From: Tenrec ecaudatus
Lineage: Eukaryota > Chordata > Mammalia > Afrosoricida > Tenrecidae
Length of the DNA stretch: 64,000 nucleotides
Reading direction: 5' to 3'
Assembly (NCBI RefSeq): GCF_050624435.1
Contig: NC_134538.1
Span: forward strand, 124,168,937 to 124,232,936
Shown piece by piece: positions 56,301-64,000 of the stretch. Each line of letters starts with the position of its first letter. The stretch's first letter is position 1. Below the pieces are notes generated by a model. It was not told the DNA's origin. It did not search any database and saw only the letters and a program-made list of their open reading frames with translations. A program made the translations under genes and the position numbers.

Positions 56301-59300
56301 TTTTTAATTGGGCTACCTTTGAAGGTGTTAGGTGGTACCTCATTGTTGTTTTAATTTGCATTTCTCTTATGACTAAAGATTGGGAACATTTTCTCATATG
56401 TTTGTTGGCCATTCAGATTTCTGCCTCTGTGAAACTTCTGTTCAGGTTCTTTGCCCACCTCTCAAGTGGGCAATTCGTTTTTTATTTCTTTTTGGAAGCT
56501 AGCAGAGTATTATAGAATTTAGTAATAAGACTTTTGTCTGATGTGTCATTGCTAAAGATGTTTTCCCAGTCCATGGACTCTCTTATTACTCTCTTGGTGA
56601 ATTCTTTCAATGTACACAGGTGTTTTATCTTCAGTATATCCCATTTGTCAATTTGTGCCTCCTCTGTGTCTGTGTCCTTCCCTATTTCTGATAGCCTATG
56701 TATTCCCTGTGCCAAAGTTCTCAAGTTGGTCCCAATTCCCTCATTGATGACCCTGATAGTTTGGGGTTTAACTTCAAGGTCTGTGATACACCTTGAGTGT
56801 ATTCTTGTGCATGGAGTGAGATAAGGGTCATGTTTCATTTTTCTGCAGGTAAATATCCATTTTTTCCAGCGCCACTTGTTAAAGAGGGCATCTGTTTCCC
56901 ATTGGATATTTTTGGGCCCTTATCAAAGATCAGTTATCTGTATGCTGATGATTTTATTTCCAGGTTTTCAGTTCTTTTCCATTGGTCTGAGTATCTGTCA
57001 TTGTACCAATACCATGCGGTTTTGACAACTGTGGCTGTGTAGCATGTGCTAAAGTCAGGTAAAGCAAGCCTTCCCACTGTGTCCTTCTTCTTGAGGAGTT
57101 CTCGGCTAATTCTGGCTTCTTCCCTCTCCATATGAAGTTGGTAGTCAGTTTTTCCATTTCTTTGAAGAAAGATGAGGGTAATTGTATCAGGATTGCATTA
57201 AATTTATACATTGCCTTTGGCAGAACTAAAAGCTTGACTATATTGAATCTTCCAATCCACGAGCATGGGATAGTCTTCCATTTGTTGAGGTCCCTCTTGG
57301 TTTCTTATAATAGTGTTCTGTAGTTTTCCCCATATACATCTTTTGTTCTTTTAGTCAGGTATAGCCCTAGATATTTCCATTTGTGTTTGGTTATTGTGAA
57401 GGTTACTACCTTTTTAATATCCTCTTCTGTGGTCTTATTCAATGTGTATAATAGTCCAATAGACTTCTGTTTCTTGATCTTGTATCCTGTCACTCTGCCA
57501 AACTCCTCTATTGCTTCCAGTATTCCTCTTGTGGAACTTTTGGGATTTTCCATATGTGACATAATATCATCTGCAAATAACAATAGTTTCACCTCTTCCT
57601 TCCCCTTTGATGTCTTTTCTTTGCCTTATGCTGTTAACCAAAACCTCCAGCACGATATTAAATAAGAGTGGGGGCAAGGGGCATCCTTGTCTGGTACCCT
57701 TTTTCAGTGGGATTGCACATTGTTGTTTTTTCATATATAGCTTGTATTGTCTTGAGGAATTTTCCTTCCATTCCTATCTTCTCAAGTGTCTTAAACAGGA
57801 ATTGGTGTTGGATGTTGTTGATTGCTTTTTCTGCATCTATCAATATTATCATGTGGTTCTTATAGTTTTTCATGTCAGTATGATGAATAATACTAATGGT
57901 GTTTTGTATGTTGAACCATCACTGCATCCCTGGTATAAATCCCACTTGGTCATGGTGAATTATTTGTTTTACATACTTTTGTATTCCATTGGCTAGTATT
58001 TTGTTAAGGAGTTTTGCATTGATGTTCATTAGGGATATTGGTCTGTGGTTCTCGATTCTTGTGGGATCCATGCCCAGTTTGGGTATCCGAGTTATACTAG
58101 CTTTATAGAAGGAGTTGGGGAGTTTGCCGTCTTTTTCTATGTTCTGGAAGAGTTTGTGTAGGATTGGTGTTAGTTCTTCCTTAAATGCTTGGTAGAATTC
58201 TCCAGTGAGGCCATCTGGTCCAGGGCATTTTTTTTTAATCCCTTGATATCCGTATCTATTTCTTCTATTGCTATGGGTCTGTTGAGATTATTGACGTCCA
58301 CAGAAGAAAATCTAGGGAGGGATTGTTTTTCCAAGAATTTGTCCATGTCTTCCAAATGTTTTAATTAATTGGAACAATCCTTCATAGTACTGTGTAATTA
58401 TCCTTTTGATTTCATTGGGGTCTGTTGTAATGTTCCCTCTTTCATCCTTTATTCTTGCTATTGAAATTTGTTCCCTCCTTTCTCTGGTTAGGTTTGCCAG
58501 CAGTCTGTCAATTCTGTTTATCCTTTCAAAGAACCAACTTTTAGCAGCATTAATTTTTTCCATAGTTTTCTTATTTTCCCTCTCCTGAATCTCAGCCCTG
58601 ATTTTTATAATTTCTTTTCCTTTGCTATTAGTAGGATTGTCCTGCTGACTCTGCTCTGGTTGTTGTAAATTTCATACCAGAATATCAATCATGAGTCTCT
58701 CTTCCTTTCTCAGGTGTGCATGTATTGCTATGAGACTTCCTCTGATAACTGCCTTTGCTGTGTCCCATAAGTTTTGGTACATTGTGTGCTCATTCTCATT
58801 GATTTCTAGAAATTTCCTAATTTCATCTCTGATCTGCGCCAGTACGTGCTCCTTTTGCCATAGAGAGTTATTCACCCTCAAATTGTTTGCTCTTGTTTTC
58901 TTTGTCTTCCTTTTGTTGATTTCCAGCCTTATGGCACAGTGGTCAGAGAGAGAGGTCTATATGATATCAATGTGCTTAAATTTATGTTATTTCACCTTAT
59001 GGCCCAGCATGTGGTCTTTCTTCGACTATGTGCCATGTGGGCTTGAAAAGAATGTGAATTTCTTTTTTTTGGATGAAAAGATCTGTAAATATCTATCAGG
59101 TCAGATTGTCTAATTGTAGTGTTTAGATCTCTAGTCTCCTTGTTGAGTTTCTTTACCTGTGATCTATCTTTCTCAGAGAATGGTGTGTTGAAGTCACCCA
59201 CTATAATTGTTGAGGCTGTGATTTCATTTTGCATCTTCTGGAGTGTTTGGTTGACGTAGTCAGCAGGTCTCTCATTCGGGGAGTATATATTTACAATACT

Positions 59301-59414
59301 TAGTGGTTCTTTGTCTACCATTCCCTCGAGCCTTATATAGTGTCCCTCCCTCTCTCTTTTTATGGTTTGCACTTTGAGGTCAGTTTTATCCGAGATTAGG
59401 ATTGCAACCCCTTC
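53343..59414 (-). mobile_element. L1 LINE, antisense, 5' truncated in the endonuclease domain
   Basis: The 3' end is at 53343 (reverse complement of ...CCTAATAAAA). It is followed leftward-to-rightward by a long 3'UTR (to about 55848), ORF2, and a truncation about 80 codons into ORF2. The 3'UTR carries two tandem copies of a module of about 248 bp (54009-54256 and 54257-54485); the other L1s in the window have one. No ORF1 or 5'UTR is present. It ends the homology of array copy C. Confidence 0.92.
55849..59400 (-). pseudogene. L1 ORF2 remnant (endonuclease and reverse transcriptase)
   Basis: On the minus strand the order is: endonuclease motif VGDFNTP near 59250 and LIDIYRSFHP near 59080; the linker with SWFFERINRIDR near 58520; RT with NHMIILIDAEKA near 57850 and the catalytic FADD near 57580; then SWFFERI-distal parts such as [14 protein letters not shown] near 57000; and the C-terminal Cys-rich block with [17 protein letters not shown] near 56270. 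It stops at 55849. The frame is broken by many stops and frameshifts, so it encodes no active protein. Confidence 0.9.
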
Positions 59415-59878
59415 TGGTCCCTGGGTATGTTACCTCCACTGCCTTTCTCCCCACCTCCCCCTCTCCCATGTCCCCTGGGAACTGTCGGTCCCATTGTTTT
59501 CTCCTCCAGATTGTTCATCCAGCCGATCTTATTTAGACAGACATGTGGAGATAATAACATGCACAAAAACAAGACAGAGCAAAACCAAGCAACAATATAA
59601 AACAATACAACAACAATAACATACCAATGACAAAAAACAATAAGAAAGAAAAGTTTATAGTTAATTCAAGGATTGTTTGTGCCCTGGCCCCAAAGTCCAC
59701 CTTCAGCATTCGCTGGGGACTGCGCCGCTCCATTTCTTTGCAGTTCTGTTGCACCCCCTTAGTGTTTTGCCTCAGTGTGGCGGGATCAGATTGGGTGCAA
59801 TTCCCACACTGTGTCTCTGGTGTTGTCCCCTTTAGGGTTATGGGTCAGTGAGGGCCATCATGTCTCATAGTGGGGCTG
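59415..59878 (-). mobile_element. Second L1 3'UTR fragment, same orientation, head-to-tail with the preceding L1
   Basis: It matches 54838-55340 of the neighbouring L1 3'UTR ('tcccatgtcccctgggaact' occurs in both) but lacks about 50 bp of it near 59680. It begins exactly where the ORF2 sequence of the other element stops. It may be an older L1 that was the insertion target, or a recombination product. Confidence 0.8.
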
Positions 59879-59884
59879 TGTGCT

Positions 59885-60235
59885 ACTTTTCTGGAGAGAA
59901 GTCTGATGTAGAAAGTAAAAGTGCATGCCTTTTTAGATCCAGTAATCCTCCTTCTAGGACTTATCCTAAAAATGTGCAACAAGTTATCCATATGAAAGAT
60001 ATTCAAAAAAAAAAAAAGAAAGAAAGAAAGATATTCATTACAGCAGTATTTGATATCCCACAAACTGGAACTGTCAAATGTATCCATCTACAGGAGCCAT
60101 TGTCACTTGATATTGTGCAGACGAAGAATACTGTGATTACCCGTAAGATGGAGGAAGGGTGGTACTCCTATATATGCTATTAAGAAGGAAGATAGTTGAC
60201 AGTGTACAATAAAAAGGACTTTTCAAAATTAAAAC
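59885..60235 (+). mobile_element. Old LINE 3' fragment (L1M/HAL1-like)
   Basis: The + strand resembles the end of an old L1-type ORF2: a block like 'ccttctaggacttatcctaa', then 'atattcattacagcagtatt', and the 'caggagccattg' area. It is interrupted by an A/GAAA tract at 60006-60032. It is too diverged to name the subfamily. Confidence 0.5.
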
Positions 60236-60508
60236 AAACAACAATTCTTTAAATCTATTACAATCATATCCCAAAGTTTGGGATTCATGCTAGGTGAGGG
60301 AAGGCCTAGCTGGAGGCTTCTCATGGGCTGTATGATAGAGTTGGAGTTAATGGCTCTAGGGTCTATGAGCATCCTCCATTAGCCTGATTTCTTTCTAATC
60401 ACAAATACAGGAGAATTCCAGGGACTGAGAGTTTCTGCAGTATGACCTTCTCTGAGCTGCTCTTGAACTACATCATGTAGAGCCTACAATTGTTCTTAAT
60501 TAAGGGAC

Positions 60509-60994
60509 TAATGCGGGGGATTAGACCAGCTATCCCGCATCAAGCTGGGTTCGAAATGAGGCGTGAGGATGAAAGAAAAAGAAAGAGATATGTACAAAGC
60601 ATTGGATCAGGAGGACAACAGTCTGATGGACTGAAGTATCGAGTATATGCAAAGCTTGGTTTTTATACTCTTCTTACACAAGGGAATTGGTTACAAAACA
60701 AACATCAAAGAACTTAAACATTCCTAAACTCTTATCTATGCAAATGTTACTTAACCAGTCACACTTTCTTAACCTTAGAATAATAAAAGCACTAAGTTCA
60801 AAGACAATCATACAGCTTTGCAAGATTCAAAAGAATCTTAAAAGAGATGGTAAATAACTGAGTTATCTCTCAATGCTTTTAGCAGCAAGGCCACAAATAA
60901 CAGTCATTTTGCAATGCTTTTGTCTGCAAAGATGCAGAGGCATGGGGATTAGTCATCCATTAGTAAACACCTTGATCAGTGGATGCCTCCTACA
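60509..60994 (-). mobile_element. Solo LTR inserted in the retroviral fossil
   Basis: On the minus strand it starts TGTAGGAGG and ends near CCCGCATTA, with a TATAAAA box (60661-60667) about two thirds along. It is flanked by the 6-bp direct repeat AGGGAC (60503-60508 and 60995-61000), the target-site size common in class II elements. Reverse transcriptase sequence is present on both sides. The length (486 bp) and structure fit an LTR left after recombination of a full element. Confidence 0.8.
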
Positions 60995-61674
60995 AGGGAC
61001 CACTGTTCAATCCACATTGGGTCACCTGACTTCCAAGACAGTTGGCTGGGTGTGGGCCTTGCTACAGCAGTCCCAGTAAAGAATGCTGACATCCCAGGTC
61101 CTTTGTGATATCCCTTGGTGGTCATTTGTGAGAGTGACCTCAATCGGAGAAGGATCTCCTTGGACATTTTTTCAAAGGCCACTTCCTGTATAACTCATAT
61201 TTTTGTTATATTTTGTGATAGAGAATTCTGTGGAGGAATGTACAGTCAGCCCCCCTTCCTGCCCCACCCCCCAATGCTGCAATAGATCCCTCCTTCATAA
61301 ATTAATTGGGGTAAGTATCACCACAGGATTAATTAAACCTGACTGTCCTTCAGGCCCTGTGCTTTGTAGGCCCTTGCCATTCTGCCATACTTTCTCCTGG
61401 TTAACCTCCCCTGTTCCCTCCATGCTAAAACTAGGGCTGTTCAGTGCCCTGGCCCTTGGCCATTCTTGGTGGCTTCTGACTAATAGGTCAGCTCCTGAAT
61501 CCAAAAGCCCAGAACACATTTCTTTCAATTATTAATCCACTTAAGGACACTGGTTCTTGTCCATAGTAGCATTCAAAATAGCCCATGATGGACAGGTAGA
61601 CCTGATTTCTCTGACTTTTCACCCTCAGTGGTGTTGGCTTTGTTAATAGGAACATAATAAAGTAGGAGTAACTG

Positions 61675-62626
61675 AAGTACTCCCTCAATGCAAGAATACT
61701 TTGTTCTACTAAACTGGCATTCCATGATGCTCACCTTCCTGACATGATTGCTGAAGACAAAGCGGGTGCATAAGCAAATGCGATGAAGAAAGCTGAAGGT
61801 GTCTGGCTATCAAAAGTCATAGCGTCTGGGGTCTTAAAGGCTTTAAGGTAAACAAGCAGCCATCTAGCTCAGAAGCAACAAAACCCACATTGAAGATGCA
61901 CACCAGCCTGTGCGATCACGAGGTGTCGAAGGGATCAGGTATCAGGCATCATTAGAACAAAAAATCATATCATTGTGGATGGGCGGGGTGGGGGTGAGGA
62001 GTGGAGACCCAAAGCCCATCTGTAGGCAATTCAACATCCCCTTACAGAAAGGTCATAGGGAGGACATGAGCCAGTCAGGGTGCATTGTAGCAATGATGAA
62101 AAATACAACTTTCCTCTAGTTCCTAAATGCTTCCTCCTCCACTACTATCATGATCCCAATTCTACCTTACAAATCTGGCTAGACCAGAAAATGTACACTG
62201 GTACAGATAGGAACTGGAAACACAGGGACTCCAGGGTGGATGATCCCTTCAGGACCAGTGGTGAGAATGGCGATACCTAGAGGGTGGAGGGAGAATAGGG
62301 TGGAAAGGGGGAACCGATTACAAGAATCTACATATAACCTCCTCCCTGGGGGATGGACAACAGAAAAGTGGGTGAAGGGAAACGTCATACAGGGCAAGAT
62401 ATGACAAAATAATTTATAAATTATCAAGGGTTCATGAGGGAGGGGGGAGCAGGGAGGGAGGGGGGAAAATGAGGACCTGATGCCAGGGGCTTAAGTGGAG
62501 AGCAAATGTTTTGAGAATGATGAGGGCAATGAATGTACACATGTGCTTTACACAACTGATGTATATATGGATTGTGATAAGAGTTGTATGAGCCCCTAAT
62601 AAAATGATTTTAAAAAGAAAGAAAGA
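61675..62626 (+). mobile_element. L1 3'UTR end inserted in the retroviral dUTPase region
   Basis: A 5'-truncated L1 3' end of about 950 bp. It has one copy of the 3'UTR module, the 'tccctgggggatggacaaca' block, the terminal 'gagttgtatgagcccctaat' and a tail with GAAA units. The flanks at 61659-61674 and 62627-62642 match at 13 of 16 bases, which is a diverged target-site duplication. The dUTPase part of the retroviral fossil lies to the right. Confidence 0.88.
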
Positions 62627-64000
62627 AAGTAGTAGTGATTGGCGTAAGCCATCTCCCTTTTTTATAGGCCAGGGCATCTCAGATTTAATTACAGCCTTAA
62701 GCTCTCTTTCATAATCTTGATTAGTAACTCCAGTAACAATCTGAACACCTTGAGTGTGTAGGGTGGATTTTTCTAATAAAAGCCCTTTAGTTCCTTTAGG
62801 AAGCAGTCCCCAGATACCAGTTCTAATAATCACTGTTGGCCATTTGGTATGAACGGAACTTCTTCTTGGCTGGTTAAATCTATCACAGAGCTCCCTCTGG
62901 TGGTGAGACTGACCCTTCGGCCTGACTGAGGTTCAGTGCCTTGTGGGCAGAGCTGGGGATAAACTGCATTTCCCAGGCTCAGGCTGGCAGGTCTCACAGC
63001 ATGCCCCACTCCATTTCCCCGCTGGGTAGTGTTCATTAATGGGACTCCTTCACTGCTAATTTTTATTGTTACTGATTCGCCCAATGATTCCCTTTTTTGC
63101 AGCGGGGGCAATGTCTGGATTCGTTTGAACCTGACAGCCCCAGGCTGGTCTGAGCCACCTGCCAGCACTCTCTTTGAAAATGTCTGACTCTCCCACAGCT
63201 AAATATCCTCCCTAGGCTTGGTGCAATTGGCCATAGTGACCCGCTTGGTGGTCTGCATTATGTGTCTCAGAACCAACTCCTCTGCAAATCCTAAGATGGT
63301 CTAAAAGCATGCTCTATTCTTTATAGGACGGATACAGCCTGCAGTCATGGTTAGCATTATCATAAGCTATGGTCTATATCTGACTATTGGCAATGTGTGC
63401 GTTACTGATGTTCTTTTGAACTGTATCCTGCAAACGGGACACAGAATCTCAGACGACTCATCATTATGCTGGGATATAGCAGAGTAGCCGGACCATTTCT
63501 CCCCCAAAGGCATGATCTTTTCCTAGGCCCACAGACAAACATCAGGTATTTACAAGAATACTTGTTCCATAATTTGCAATACCCGATTATTGATCTACCC
63601 CCATGGGGACACCCTGCTCTGTGTTCCAGCTAGCCTGTGTTTCAGCCCCTTCAGACCACCAAATTCAGTATTGTCAGTAACCTGATGGAGAAAAGCAAGC
63701 CTTAGTTAAGGTGTCCCAGTCTTCTCTGAAGGATTTGACTATGCTAATTACAAAAGGACAGTCGGCCCTATAGTTTGAGACCTCCTGTTTGGTGTCTTTT
63801 AACAGCTGAAAGGGGAAGGCATTCTGATGATGTTCCTCACATCCATGTGGGTTTTCTGCATTGGGTGGCCTCTTGATCACACGAAGAGGGAAAATTAACC
63901 CTGACTCCAAGTCTCCTTCCTCCACTATTCTCTCTCTGTTCTCAAAAGCAAAGGCGCTTCACAGCATTGGGCACTGTCCTTGCTTTATCTTGTGCACTTC

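Larger units (their letters stand above)
60236..64000 (-). mobile_element. Class II (betaretrovirus-like) endogenous retrovirus fossil, antisense, runs off the window
   Basis: Parts in order from the right: gag capsid (about 63674-63925), nucleocapsid with a zinc-knuckle remnant (about 63080-63130), a dUTPase domain (about 62640-62990), an aspartic protease with its LDSGAD motif (about 61290-61530), and the start of the reverse transcriptase (about 61010-61060, continuing at 60240-60500). The dUTPase between nucleocapsid and protease is typical of betaretrovirus-type elements. The copy is broken many times, lacks its 3' half in the window, and was later split by a solo LTR and an L1 3' end. 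It is older than both. No envelope region is seen. Confidence 0.85.

Overview
The window is non-coding-rich mammalian DNA. It contains L1 LINEs, RTE-type LINE pieces, a tRNA-derived SINE that fits the AfroSINE pattern, a mariner remnant and a class II endogenous retrovirus. The RTE/AfroSINE combination and the L1 3'UTR type point to an afrotherian. A tenrec is my best guess, but that is recognition from memory and not proof.

Positions 1-53342 are a head-to-tail array of a unit of about 20.42 kb. Copy A (1-20436) is cut by the left window edge only in the sense that its first base falls inside a LINE. Copy B (20437-40858) is almost identical to A. Copy C (40859-53342) is partial and stops at the 3' end of another L1. 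Each unit runs in this order: the 5' side of an antisense L1 fragment with a (TG)n tract; an antisense mariner transposase remnant split by a LINE end; an RTE endonuclease fragment; a retrocopy of RBBP6 on the + strand; an antisense RTE 3' end; several repeats I could not classify; a nested 2.15-kb duplication carrying two METTL7A-like fragments; a SINE; and the 3' part of the next antisense L1.

The most interesting feature is the RBBP6 retrocopy. The 3' two thirds of the mRNA copy is decayed and broken by LINE insertions. The 5' part keeps an uninterrupted 459-codon reading frame in all three copies. It encodes the ubiquitin-like DWNN domain, a CCHC zinc knuckle and a C4C4 RING finger, ending in a short Arg/Ser tail. 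This is the domain order of full-length RBBP6 without its long C-terminus, and resembles the compact yeast orthologue Mpe1. All visible zinc ligands are present. B and C are identical across this frame although their flanks differ, and A differs at four bases. A candidate 5'UTR intron lies just upstream. I propose a tandemly amplified candidate retrogene family; expression and selection cannot be judged from this sequence alone.

From 53343 to the right end there is no array and no host gene that I can see. This part holds an antisense, 5'-truncated L1 with a long 3'UTR (53343-59414), a second L1 3'UTR piece in the same direction (59415-59878), an older LINE end (59885-60235), and an antisense class II (betaretrovirus-like) endogenous retrovirus fossil (60236 to the window end). 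The retrovirus was itself hit by a solo LTR and by an L1 3' end.
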